DNA of 24,822 nucleotides, taken from the IMG/VR virus record IMGVR_UViG_3300042337_000279, positions 1-24,822 of that record; one strand, 5' to 3'. Positions 7,065 through 14,988 of the stretch are shown here, in pieces (position 1 is the stretch's first letter; each line of letters opens with the position of its first letter). The notes under the pieces were generated by a model, which saw only the letters and a list, made by a program, of their open reading frames with translations, did no database searches and had not been told where the DNA came from. The position numbers and the translations under genes were made by a program. This DNA is from a virus.

Positions 7065-8368
7065 GGCCTTACTCCGCCAGTTGGCCGCTTGTCCCCGCGA
7101 TTTCTAGCCTTGGGCTTCTGCTTCCGGGTTGGCGCGAAGGGATCGAAGTTCTCTCCGCACCACTTCGGCTCTTTCCGACCATTTTCCTTGGCCTTCTTGC
7201 ACAGTTTCTCGCGTATTTTCTCGCCCTCTTTATCGATATAGAACTCGTCGAAGCTAAGGGTCAGGTCGGTCGTGTAGTCCCCCGGTGTCACGCTGTGGCT
7301 CGCTGCGGTGACATAAAGCAGCTCGGTAAACCCTTCGGCTGGCATCGCCACCTTGATCGCATCGCCGCGCTGGAGGCCGGGGTATCCGGGGACGGTCAGG
7401 CTGACCTCCCGCTTCGGCTCCTGTCGGTCGACCAGCTCCCGTTTTGCCTGCTTTCGGAGGTCTGCGAGCGATTCGGCTGGCTCATCCAGCGACCAGAAGT
7501 CATGGATGAACCCATAGCGCCGCTGCACCTTCTTTTTCGCCCGGACTCGGACGGTTTGCTTTTTCTCGGTGCCGTCGCCCTCGACCTGTGCTCGGACCGT
7601 CAGGACCGTAGCGACCTTGTCGGCCAGTGAACGAGTGATCGTCGCGTCGAGCGCCTGCCCTCCGTAGATCAGAAGCTCCTTGGATCGGCGCAGGCGGGTC
7701 ACGTAGAGTTTCCCGTTCCGCATCCGGATCACGTATTTGAAGCCGGTGTTCTCGCGCTCCTGTTTGTATGCCTCCTCGATCACCGAAAGCGGGCTGGCGT
7801 TCTTTTTCTCAAGCTTTTTTATCTTGTGTGTGCCCTTGACGAGCCGCCCGACCTTGATTCCGTAGCGTTTGCAGACATCGCGCACGATCTGGTGGGCATA
7901 CCAGCCCTCTGGACGCTTGTCGCTACTCTTGCCCTCACCCTTCCGGTAGAAGAAGTCGTCCTTGCTTTTCTGCAGCCAGAACAGCTCGTCGGCAGCCTGT
8001 ATTTCGTAGGACTCGCTGCTGATCGATTGCGTGACGCTGGTGATCCGGAGCGTCCAGAGCTTTCGCCACCTTGCCTGCTTGCTTGCTCGGTAGAAGACGG
8101 TGACCCTGTGGCCCTCGGCCAGCTTTAGGGAGCGGTTCAGGTTCGGGTTTTCGACGGTGATGTTCACGGTTTGGATCAGTGTGTCGTCCCAGCTCAGCGA
8201 GGTCACCATCGTGCCGAGGGGCAGCCGCATTCGGTCTTCACCACGCCATGCGATGATTTTCCATTCGTAGTCCTGTATGGCGAGTGGTTCCTTGAAGCGC
8301 TGCCAGTAGTTCCGGATCTCGAGGTCTTCGTCCTGCTTGTTGCGAGCTTTCTTGGCTGCCTTTGCCAT
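7061..8368 (-). CDS. Tail hub protein (XkdQ/gp27-like)
   Basis: The protein has 435 residues. Features of the XkdQ/YqbQ hub family are visible: an early LPLGTMVTSLSWDDTLIQTVNITVENPN (about 50-76), VTVFYRASKQARWRKLWTLRITSV (about 89-112), SSESYEIQAADELFWLQKSKDDFFY (about 117-141), AHQIVRDVCKRYGI, and late strands such as YPGLQRGDAIKVAMP. In contractile tails this trimeric hub sits at the centre of the baseplate beneath the tube. It follows the LysM gene, exactly as xkdP-xkdQ do. The start at ATG 8368 shares one base with the TAA of the LysM gene. The basic, disordered-looking C-terminus ends in TGGVRP, identical to the end of the LysM protein although every codon differs. Confidence 0.85.
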   Translation of the reverse strand: MAKAAKKARNKQDEDLEIRNYWQRFKEPLAIQDYEWKIIAWRGEDRMRLPLGTMVTSLSWDDTLIQTVNITVENPNLNRSLKLAEGHRVTVFYRASKQARWRKLWTLRITSVTQSISSESYEIQAADELFWLQKSKDDFFYRKGEGKSSDKRPEGWYAHQIVRDVCKRYGIKVGRLVKGTHKIKKLEKKNASPLSVIEEAYKQERENTGFKYVIRMRNGKLYVTRLRRSKELLIYGGQALDATITRSLADKVATVLTVRAQVEGDGTEKKQTVRVRAKKKVQRRYGFIHDFWSLDEPAESLADLRKQAKRELVDRQEPKREVSLTVPGYPGLQRGDAIKVAMPAEGFTELLYVTAASHSVTPGDYTTDLTLSFDEFYIDKEGEKIREKLCKKAKENGRKEPKWCGENFDPFAPTRKQKPKARNRGDKRPTGGVRP

Positions 8369-9333
8369 TAGGGTCTGACCCCCCCGGTGTTGACACCACG
8401 CTTGCCCCTAGGCTTAGCCTTGTCGCGGTTCTTCCCGTCGTCGTCCGAGTCCCCGCCGGGGATGTGAAGTCTGACCGGCCCCTTCCGAGTCTGGACTTTG
8501 ACGCCGCCCGAGGCCGTCCCAACCACCTTGTGTCGCCGTCGCTGCCACAGCTTTTCGAGAGAGTCGTCTGGCCCCAGTCCCTTGAGGCTCACGTTGTTCC
8601 GCTTTGCTATCCGCTTCCATTTGTTCGGTGTGCCGTAGTAGTGCTTGCTCAGCTTGCGCAAAGTCGCGGGGCTTGACTTTGATCCGATCTTGTGCCGCTG
8701 CTCTTCTTTGAGCTTGTCCCCGCCGCGATTGATCTCGAGCGCCACGCCCTCCTTGTTGATGTGGACGATCGCGGGCAGCTCATGCCTTCCGTATTGCCTC
8801 CGGCCTACCTTCGGTCGACGCCACTCCGTGAAGCTCAGCTCGAAGTAGCGTGCGTCTGGCTCTCCGGCTCGCTCGCGCAGTGATGCACTTCGCAGCGTCA
8901 CATACATCTGGACGTCGGGCTTGTCGTAGAGGCCGGGGTTCTGGACGATAAGGAGCATCGGGGTTCCCTGTATCACCAAGCGGTCTAGGCGCTGTGAGAG
9001 CTTCCAAGGGCCAAGGGCCGGGTCGATCTCGTAGTCGTCTCGCACCCGGCGGCGGGTGCCGTCAGGCTTGTGTGGCGCGACCGCCCAAGGCGGGTTGTAG
9101 TCCATCGCCAGCGTGCTGATCGTAAGGCTTCTGAGCTGTCGCCCGCCGGGTCGAGAGAACTGGCCCGCGCTCACGGTGTCGTAATCGTTCCAGCTATGCG
9201 ATACGTCCCAGCCGAACGAGTCAAGCGGCGCGATTTGGAACTGCAGCGGCTGCTTCAGGACACCCTTTTTCGTAATTCCCCTGATGCGGCGCAGCGTCAT
9301 GATCAGTCCGGCGTCTCGGTTTCTCTCCAGCAT
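8368..9333 (-). CDS. LysM-domain baseplate/tail protein (XkdP-like)
   Basis: The protein has 321 residues. Residues about 25-200 form the conserved body of XkdP-type proteins (PLQFQIAPLDSFGWDVSHSWNDYDTVS, later LVIQGTPMLLIVQNPG and LRSASLRERAGEPDARYFELSFTEWR). Residues about 220-260 are a LysM motif (TLRKLSKHYYGTPNKWKRIAKRN). LysM motifs are known to bind peptidoglycan or, in phages, to act in baseplate hub assembly. ATG 9333 shares one base with the stop of the tape measure gene. The last 30 residues are Lys/Arg/Asp-rich and end in TGGVRP, as does the hub protein. It belongs to the baseplate centre with the hub and tape measure. Confidence 0.85.
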   Translation of the reverse strand: MLERNRDAGLIMTLRRIRGITKKGVLKQPLQFQIAPLDSFGWDVSHSWNDYDTVSAGQFSRPGGRQLRSLTISTLAMDYNPPWAVAPHKPDGTRRRVRDDYEIDPALGPWKLSQRLDRLVIQGTPMLLIVQNPGLYDKPDVQMYVTLRSASLRERAGEPDARYFELSFTEWRRPKVGRRQYGRHELPAIVHINKEGVALEINRGGDKLKEEQRHKIGSKSSPATLRKLSKHYYGTPNKWKRIAKRNNVSLKGLGPDDSLEKLWQRRRHKVVGTASGGVKVQTRKGPVRLHIPGGDSDDDGKNRDKAKPRGKRGVNTGGVRP

Positions 9334-12300
9334 CAGACGATCCCCGTCCCGGTGTCGGTGCCGATCTCGTCGCTTAGCTCGTTGAACGCCTGCTGCAGCT
9401 CCTGCTTGATCTGCTTCTTGATATCGCCCTTGCGGTGGTTTTCGATGTTGATATTCCCGATCGAGATTCCGCCGCCGCTTGAGGCCGTGCCCTTGTTGGC
9501 GGGCTTCACGGTGACCTCTTCCCTGCCGCTTTCGCCTACGCCGATCAGGGTCGGCTGGTCTGCGGTGAACTTGCCGCCGTTGCCATACCAGCCGCCGAAC
9601 TTGGGTGTCCTGCCGCCGTGAGCCATCTTCTGCACCTTGACCAGCCCCACGCCGAACGGGAAGCCAAGGGCGGCAGCGGTTTCGTGCCAGAGATCGATTG
9701 CTCGGGGCTGGCCCTGCACGTCTCCGCCACCGGCACCGATGTCGCGCTTGCGGGCGACTACAGACTTCCCGCCGTAGGAGATCCGGAGCGGTGCCTTGTA
9801 GGGAAGACCGCCGAGCAGGTTGGCGGACGAAGCATCGCCCCCGGAGTAGCCAAGCTCGGCGTAGGTCATGGTGCCGGGGAGCTGGTCGCCCTTGTAGCCC
9901 TCGGTGCCCGACGTAGCATCCCGTGCCCCGCCGTAAACCGAAGCTCCGACGAGCCGCCCCCCGCCAGCGGGTCCGACCATCGCCCCACCGCGCTTGTTGA
10001 GCATGCGCTCCATGCCAGCGGTCTGAGCACCCATTGCTCGAGTTGACATGGCCCCTAGGAAGCCCCCCACGTTTGACATGCGGCGCTTGAGCTTGATCAT
10101 CTGCTGCTTCATGCCGGGGCCGCTGGGCAGCATGACGCCACCGGCTCCCTTGGCAAGTCTGGCGACCGCTGCGGGGTTCCGGGCGTAGGCTTCATTCAGC
10201 GCGACGTGGATATGGTCGAAGTGGTTTCCGCCGATCATGGTCCGGTAGAGCATCTGCTTGATCGCGCCGCTGAAGTTTGCCTGCAGCCAAGCATGGGCCG
10301 CGTCCATCTGCGGGGTGGTGACTCCGTTCGAGACGTCGATTGCGCCTCCCCAGCCGTGATCGGACGGGTTGCCGGACGAGGTTATGTCTCCGGGCCTGAT
10401 GCCCGACGTCACGGACAGCCCGAACTTTTGCTTCAGGAAGTAGGCCAGCGCATCCAGCCCCGGTAGTGCACCGTCTGCATCTGGGTAGGCGACCCTGCCG
10501 CCTCGAGCGTAGTAGGCGTCCGTTTTGGGACGACGACGGTGTCCGGGCTTCGGCGTGCCGCTGTGGGGCACGTTCTCTCTCCCGACTTCCCCGTCAAGGC
10601 TGGTGCCGAACATTCCCAGCATGTTGTTGACCCTGCCCTCGGTGTGGCGGTTGACGATCAGCTCGCCGGGTGCGGCCATGCCCATAGTTATTGGGACTGT
10701 ATCTCGTTTTCCTTGGCCCCTGATTCTGCCACCGCCAGCGTAGCCCTCGACGCGACCCCCGAGTGCCTTGTCTTTGCCGGTTTTCACGGGCACCTTGACG
10801 CCCTTGAGTGCGTCCTTGGCCTCCTTGCCCGACATGCCGTATTCGTTTGTCAGCTGCTGGAAGGTTCGCTGATACATCTGGGCTGCGTTGGTCAGCACCT
10901 CGCGCATGGCGCGGTCCGACTGGTTGATCTGGACGTCAGCGATGTTCTTCCAGACCTCTTTTGTGTCTGTCCGGATCCCGACGTTGTTCTTTCGGAACGA
11001 TTCACGCAGCCGCTTCTGCTTTGCTTCCGAGCGCCGTTGCACCTCGGCCTGCGCAGCGTCGGATGCTTTCATGTATGCATCCCAGTCTTGAGTTCCGCTG
11101 GTTGCCCGGCGGGTTCGTGTGTCGGGTAGGTCGGTTCGGCTCAGCTCGCCGCTCGTCGTCCGGCGGGTCCGGTTGTCCTGCCTCGAGGTCTGGCGACGGT
11201 CGGCCCATTGGATCGCGTCGCGGAGCTGCTCTTGGATTCGGGCCTGCAGCACAATTGCTCGCTCGTTGGTTACGCTGGTCAGGTTCTGCTGCCGAAGGAT
11301 CTCGGCTGTCGTTCGCCCTGTCGCTTCGTTAGCCTGCGCAGCATTACGGAAGGGCGTGCCCTGCGCAAGTGCCCTCTGCGAGTCTGAGACAAACTCACCG
11401 CGCTGTGCTCGGCCCCTCTGTCTATCACGGATTCGGTCCTTTTCGGACGTGTTGGTGAATGGACTGCGGTCGCCGCCGGGAAGCAAACCAAAGGCGAAGA
11501 AGTCTGCTGTTTTGTATAGGGCGTTCGGGACGTTGTTTTCGCCTAGGTTGACGAAAAGATCGATGAGTGCGGTCCACTTGACGATTTTCCCAACCGGGGT
11601 TTGCGAGAACTTCAGAAGCGGGGCAAAGACCTTCCCAAGCGCACCACCAACTCGACCGAGTACTCCGCCACCGGGCAGTCCCGGTATCGGGAGGGGGCGC
11701 TGCGTTGGCGGCACTCGGCCCGGATTTCCCGGTGCCCCCGGCCTCCCCCTCGTTGGCGTGGGCATAACCCCCGGACCGCCTACGCCCCCGAGCTGTGTCA
11801 CGGCGATTGGGTTGGTTGCGCTACCGGGATTCGACGATCCGAACATTCCGCTGATGCCGCCTCCGACGCCCCCACCGAACATGCCGAAGCGCTTTCCTAG
11901 CCGGTAGCCACCGAAGGCACCCAGCAGCGCCGTCAGGCCGCTTATCTCGGTTCCCGGTATCCGGAAGTTTGCGATGGCCGTCGTGATCCGCTCAAAGGAT
12001 TTCACCAGTGGTTCCATCGCGTCGTTGACGTTTCGCAGCGGTCCGATCAGGCTGCTGAAGAGCCGCGCCAGCTCTTTGGTCCCTTCGATCGACTCTCGCC
12101 AGAAGTTGTCCATCGCCTCTGGGTTGCCCGTGACGAACTCGGTGTATTCCGCGATCCGGGCCGTCATGTCCCGCACCAGCCCCTGCCCCTCGTCAGCCCC
12201 GCTTCCGAAGACAGCCTTGGTGAGATCCCAGATACCCGCGAAGAGCCGGAACCAGTCACGGGTCTGGCTGACGGCTGCGCCTAGGCTCCGGCGCAGCGCC

Positions 12301-13190
12301 GACGTGTTGCTCGTAGCAGCCACCCAGTCCCCGGTTATCGAGCTGAAGGACCGCATCATCCTTTCGACCATCGGAGCCGACGCTACGGCGATGTTGCCAA
12401 GCGTCTCTCCGATATCGGCGATTGCCTTTGCGATCGGTCCCGCGATCCGCTCGAAGCTCAGGGTCATGCGGCTGATGAAGCGCTCGAACGCAGGGCTGTC
12501 CAGCCGGTTCATAAACAGGGTGATGGCGTCTGACGCAGCGGCCATGCTTCGGTTTGCGCTCCGGGCGAACATGGGAAGCATCTTGTTAGTCCGCTCGAGC
12601 ACGTCGCGCAGGGTGCTCATGAAGTCATCCTGTCCCGGTCGGGTCAGCTCTCGGAAGTTGTCGCGCAGGTCTTTGAACTCGTCTTTCAGGTTCTTGATTC
12701 GATTGCTCGCCGCAAGTCCCGCCGCTGCCACACCCACAAGGCCGGTCACGAGGGCACCCCCGAGACCCACAGCCAGAGCACCCGCTCCCTTGAGTGCCGC
12801 ACCCAGCGATCCGATCAGGGCACCCAAGGCACCCGACAGGTCAATCACGATCGGCAGGAGTGCCGCGAACGCTCCACCCAGAAGCAGCGCGACCCGAGCC
12901 ATTCTGCCCATTCGTCCAGCTGCCCGCCCGCTTGAGGCTGCCACAGCATCGGTAGCTCCGGACATCTGATCCATAGCCCCGCTGCTCGATTTCGCCTGTC
13001 GTTCGTTTTGCTGCAGCTGCTTGTTGACGTCGTCGAGCTGTCCCAGCTGGTTGCTAGTCCCGATCGAGTCCATCGTGTCGCCGAGGGCGGCGAGAGCCAC
13101 GTCTGTGTTGGCCGCTTGAGCTTCGATTCGTGCCAGCGGACCGGATGCCCTGTCGATGAGCCGGAAGGTGCCGGTTACTGTCGCCGCCAT
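9333..13190 (-). CDS. Tape measure protein with embedded M15-type peptidase
   Basis: The protein has 1285 residues, the longest in the window. Residues 1-95 are helical and rich in Ala/Gln. Residues about 98-162 are strongly hydrophobic (ALLLGGAFAALLPIVIDL and later stretches), suitable for membrane insertion during DNA delivery. A Pro/Gly-rich hinge lies near 465-510. Residues about 905-1005 look like a zinc peptidase of the M15/VanY type: SDHGWGGAIDVS gives H945 and D952, and FDHIHVAL gives H995, the expected His-Asp-His ligand set. The C-terminus (LIGVGESGREEVTVKP, then IGNINIENHR) is typical of tape measures. Known role: sets tail length and is ejected ahead of DNA. The peptidase probably trims cell-wall peptides at entry. 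The ATG at 13190 follows a GGAAGGG ribosome binding site. Confidence 0.92.
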   Translation of the reverse strand: MAATVTGTFRLIDRASGPLARIEAQAANTDVALAALGDTMDSIGTSNQLGQLDDVNKQLQQNERQAKSSSGAMDQMSGATDAVAASSGRAAGRMGRMARVALLLGGAFAALLPIVIDLSGALGALIGSLGAALKGAGALAVGLGGALVTGLVGVAAAGLAASNRIKNLKDEFKDLRDNFRELTRPGQDDFMSTLRDVLERTNKMLPMFARSANRSMAAASDAITLFMNRLDSPAFERFISRMTLSFERIAGPIAKAIADIGETLGNIAVASAPMVERMMRSFSSITGDWVAATSNTSALRRSLGAAVSQTRDWFRLFAGIWDLTKAVFGSGADEGQGLVRDMTARIAEYTEFVTGNPEAMDNFWRESIEGTKELARLFSSLIGPLRNVNDAMEPLVKSFERITTAIANFRIPGTEISGLTALLGAFGGYRLGKRFGMFGGGVGGGISGMFGSSNPGSATNPIAVTQLGGVGGPGVMPTPTRGRPGAPGNPGRVPPTQRPLPIPGLPGGGVLGRVGGALGKVFAPLLKFSQTPVGKIVKWTALIDLFVNLGENNVPNALYKTADFFAFGLLPGGDRSPFTNTSEKDRIRDRQRGRAQRGEFVSDSQRALAQGTPFRNAAQANEATGRTTAEILRQQNLTSVTNERAIVLQARIQEQLRDAIQWADRRQTSRQDNRTRRTTSGELSRTDLPDTRTRRATSGTQDWDAYMKASDAAQAEVQRRSEAKQKRLRESFRKNNVGIRTDTKEVWKNIADVQINQSDRAMREVLTNAAQMYQRTFQQLTNEYGMSGKEAKDALKGVKVPVKTGKDKALGGRVEGYAGGGRIRGQGKRDTVPITMGMAAPGELIVNRHTEGRVNNMLGMFGTSLDGEVGRENVPHSGTPKPGHRRRPKTDAYYARGGRVAYPDADGALPGLDALAYFLKQKFGLSVTSGIRPGDITSSGNPSDHGWGGAIDVSNGVTTPQMDAAHAWLQANFSGAIKQMLYRTMIGGNHFDHIHVALNEAYARNPAAVARLAKGAGGVMLPSGPGMKQQMIKLKRRMSNVGGFLGAMSTRAMGAQTAGMERMLNKRGGAMVGPAGGGRLVGASVYGGARDATSGTEGYKGDQLPGTMTYAELGYSGGDASSANLLGGLPYKAPLRISYGGKSVVARKRDIGAGGGDVQGQPRAIDLWHETAAALGFPFGVGLVKVQKMAHGGRTPKFGGWYGNGGKFTADQPTLIGVGESGREEVTVKPANKGTASSGGGISIGNINIENHRKGDIKKQIKQELQQAFNELSDEIGTDTGTGIV

Positions 13191-13202
13191 TTGGCCCTTC
13201 CT

Positions 13203-13233
13203 GCCGGAGCGCCCTTCCTTCGAGCGCCCCGGC
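13203..13233 (-). promoter_or_regulatory. Hairpin between chaperone and tape measure genes
   Basis: In the minus-strand transcript a 10-base-pair stem (GCCGGGGCGC with GCGCTCCGGC, one G-U pair) encloses an 11-base purine-rich loop containing GAAGGAAGG. It starts 2 bases after the TAA of the frameshifted chaperone. The tape measure ribosome binding site follows directly. No T-run follows, so a classical terminator is unlikely. It could be an RNA-processing or translation-control element separating the chaperone and tape measure coding regions. Confidence 0.45.
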
Positions 13234-13235
13234 GC

Positions 13236-14152
13236 TTAGCCAGCGATCCCGCCAATCGCTCGGGCTTGGTTCTGTTTGATCTGCCGTTCCTCGAGCGCGA
13301 GCGATACTCCGTAAAGGAAGTTCCGATAACGCTTGGGGTAGGGTGGCGGTGTCGGCTCACCGGGAGTCTCCAGCGGAAGCTCGACGTAACCGCGCCAGCC
13401 GCACGTAGAGCATGGCTCCACGCTCCGGCGTAGCGACCAGCAAGACGGACACGGGTGTCTGTGAGCGAGCGGTCGATACGACTCGTCAAGGCCGTTGTAG
13501 ACGCAGTAGGGATCTGCTCCCCGCTGCCACGCCAATGCCAAGAAAGCCGCTTCACCGCCCGCCCTTACGAGTTTCCCGCCGCAGCCACCTGTGTGGCGTC
13601 CTGCACGTCCTCCTCGTCGAAGCCGGATGCGGTCAGCACCTTGCCAGCCAGCTGGGTGATGTAGCCGGGCCGGTTGTAGAACCGCTGCCGCAGGGCTTCC
13701 GCCGGGTCACCGATCTGGAGCGCCTCTGCAGCGGCTCGAAGATCCGGCTCGACGGTGGCTGCTGCCACGATCTCGAGGTTGACGCGGAACTCGTCGACGT
13801 TGCCGGTCCGACGGGCTTCCCGTGTGTTGGCGGCACGCTTCCGAATGCTGCGGAGCGCGTCCAGCTCGATTGCCCGCAGCTTCCAGTCGATCCACTTCGG
13901 CGACCCTTCGGTGCCGACGTTCAGCCGGACGGTCGTTGTCGCGCCGTCGGCACCGCCGATTGGCTCGGATGAGATGAACCAGTCCAGCGCGTTCTGCTGC
14001 GTGGATGCGTCCACGTCGTTTGCCTTGGCGGGCTTGGCGGCTGCTACGGTCTTCACCGCTTCCACGCCTTCCGCCGAGTCCACCGGAGCGGACGAGCCGC
14101 TCAAGTCCTTCAGGGGTTCACCCGAGAGTGTGTCTGTGTTCTTTGTTGCCAT
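13236..14152 (-). CDS. Tail assembly chaperone, long form made by -1 frameshift
   Basis: This is the inferred fusion product: residues 1-194 from the upstream frame, then a -1 shift at GGGAAAC, then 111 residues from the downstream frame (L-V-R-A-G-G-E-A-A-F..., ending AIGGIAG), about 305 residues in all. The downstream frame has no good start of its own: its first candidate is a TTG without a ribosome binding site. It also stays open through the overlap and lies in the -1 frame. The added part contains a Cys4 cluster, CPSC (235-238) and CSTC (248-251), resembling a zinc ribbon. Paired chaperones made this way (lambda G/GT type, XkdN region) guide the tape measure during tail assembly. They always lie just upstream of the tape measure gene, as here. 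Frameshift efficiency cannot be judged. Confidence 0.8.
13565..14152 (-). CDS. Tail assembly chaperone, short form (XkdN-like)
   Basis: The protein has 195 residues and begins MATKNTDTLSGEP at ATG 14152. The first 55 residues are Ala/Ser/Asp-rich and probably flexible. The body (NALDWFISSEPIGG, WIDWKLRAIELDALRSIRKRAANT, later DPAEALRQRFYNRPGYITQLAGKVLTASGF) resembles XkdN-type tail assembly chaperones, where a small helical protein coats the tape measure. The frame continues upstream without a start that fits better. A longer start at 14263 would lie deep inside the preceding gene. The last codons are GGA AAC TCG TAA and hold the slippery sequence. It overlaps the upstream 89-residue gene by 35 bases. 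Confidence 0.82.
   Translation of the reverse strand: MATKNTDTLSGEPLKDLSGSSAPVDSAEGVEAVKTVAAAKPAKANDVDASTQQNALDWFISSEPIGGADGATTTVRLNVGTEGSPKWIDWKLRAIELDALRSIRKRAANTREARRTGNVDEFRVNLEIVAAATVEPDLRAAAEALQIGDPAEALRQRFYNRPGYITQLAGKVLTASGFDEEDVQDATQVAAAGNS
13571..13577 (-). other. Slippery heptamer GGGAAAC for -1 ribosomal frameshift
   Basis: The minus strand reads G GGA AAC in the chaperone frame, 2 codons before the TAA at 13565-13567. This fits the X-XXY-YYZ rule and differs by one base from the lambda G-T slippery site GGGAAAG. After slipping, the reading frame continues for 111 codons to the TAA at 13236. Position, frame direction and gene context agree. Confidence 0.85.
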
Positions 14153-14387
14153 GCCTTGCCTCCTGAGCAAGTAGTGGGTTTTTGTTGTCTGGCATAACGG
14201 GCGCGGACGTATCCGCAGCCGATAGTGGCCGTGTTGCCGTCGCTTCGGGCGGCGGCTCGTCATTATCGAGCATGCACTCGACCTCTAGATTAGCCATCGC
14301 CAAGGCCAGATCTCTCTGACCGTGGCTCCGCTTCTCCGAAACGACTCGCTTGAGCTTAAGCCAAGCCCGCTCGTAGTCAACGAGCAT
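14118..14387 (-). CDS. Small conserved-type tail protein (89 aa), function unknown
   Basis: The protein has 89 residues. The N-terminal half (DYERAWLKLKRVVSEKRSHGQRDLALAMANLEVECML) looks like a helical hairpin of a kind I associate with short proteins near tail genes of actinobacterial phages. The C-terminal half is Pro/Ala/Thr-rich and low in complexity. Its 3' end runs 35 bases into the chaperone gene in another frame, so that end may be constrained by the chaperone start. It lies between the tail tube and the chaperone. Function is unknown; a minor tail or assembly role is inferred from position only. Confidence 0.65.
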   Translation of the reverse strand: MLVDYERAWLKLKRVVSEKRSHGQRDLALAMANLEVECMLDNDEPPPEATATRPLSAADTSAPVMPDNKNPLLAQEARHGNKEHRHTLG

Positions 14388-14398
14388 TTGCCTATGTC

Positions 14399-14962
14399 CT
14401 AGACGCCGGACTGCTCGTCAGGCTTATGCGGCGTGGTGACGTTTGGCAGACCCGTCGCTTGGTTGAGGGTATCCCCCACCACGAAGGTGTTCAGCGGGAT
14501 CTCCTTCTCGTAGGAGAAGGGGAACTCGAGGTCGCGGATGTCGTCGCCGATGTTGAAGCCCAGCGGCAGCCTCCAGAGCAGGCAGCCGTCCAGCCGCCAC
14601 TGCTCCTTGCCGAGAGCCTCGGGATCGTCGTAGCCGATCTTCAGCGAGAAGGGCTTGAGGTAGGACTCATCGGATCCCCTGACCCGACGCCTGTCCTCGA
14701 TCGAGGTCGAGATGAAGGAGTAGACGGCCAGCTCCCACTTGGTATCGATCTTCTGGACCCGGAACGTGCCCTCGCGGGTGATCCGTCCCGGCTTGTAGCC
14801 CTGCCGGTTGGTCCCCACGAGCGGGACTTCGATCCGGTTGACCTCAGCGGTTGCCGTGACTTCGGTGACCTCGGCCAGCAGGTTGCCACCAGCGTCCTGC
14901 GCCTCTCCCCACATTCCTGTGATCCGGAAGAGTCCCTCGTTACCTGCCATTGGGTTCGCCAT
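14399..14962 (-). CDS. Tail tube protein (XkdM-like)
   Basis: The protein has 187 residues. Characteristic parts of the contractile-tail tube family (XkdM, DUF2001) are GNEGLFRITGMWGEAQDAGGNLLAEVTEVTATAEVNRIEVPLVGTNRQGYKPGRITREGTFRV (residues about 7-70) and a late EKEIPLNTFVVGD-like segment. Established role: hexameric rings of this protein stack to form the inner tube through which DNA passes. The gene immediately follows the sheath, the usual pairing. ATG 14962 is preceded by AGGAACAC, a moderate ribosome binding site, with a further AGGAG upstream. No oddity seen. Confidence 0.9.
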   Translation of the reverse strand: MANPMAGNEGLFRITGMWGEAQDAGGNLLAEVTEVTATAEVNRIEVPLVGTNRQGYKPGRITREGTFRVQKIDTKWELAVYSFISTSIEDRRRVRGSDESYLKPFSLKIGYDDPEALGKEQWRLDGCLLWRLPLGFNIGDDIRDLEFPFSYEKEIPLNTFVVGDTLNQATGLPNVTTPHKPDEQSGV

Positions 14963-14988
14963 GTGTTCCTAGTTCTCCTGTTCTGGCC

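Noticed and set aside
11974-12969. 331-codon plus-strand open frame opposite the tape measure
   Set aside because: Ser/Arg/Pro-rich antisense sequence inside a convincing tape measure gene.
13236-13541. Independent second chaperone gene starting at TTG 13541
   Set aside because: No ribosome binding site precedes it, and the frame is open through the overlap with a correctly phased slippery heptamer upstream, so a frameshift product is favoured.
13175-13555. 126-codon minus-strand frame beside the chaperone extension
   Set aside because: It is in the third frame, Arg/Ser-rich, runs into the tape measure start, and conflicts with the frameshift product that has a Cys4 motif.
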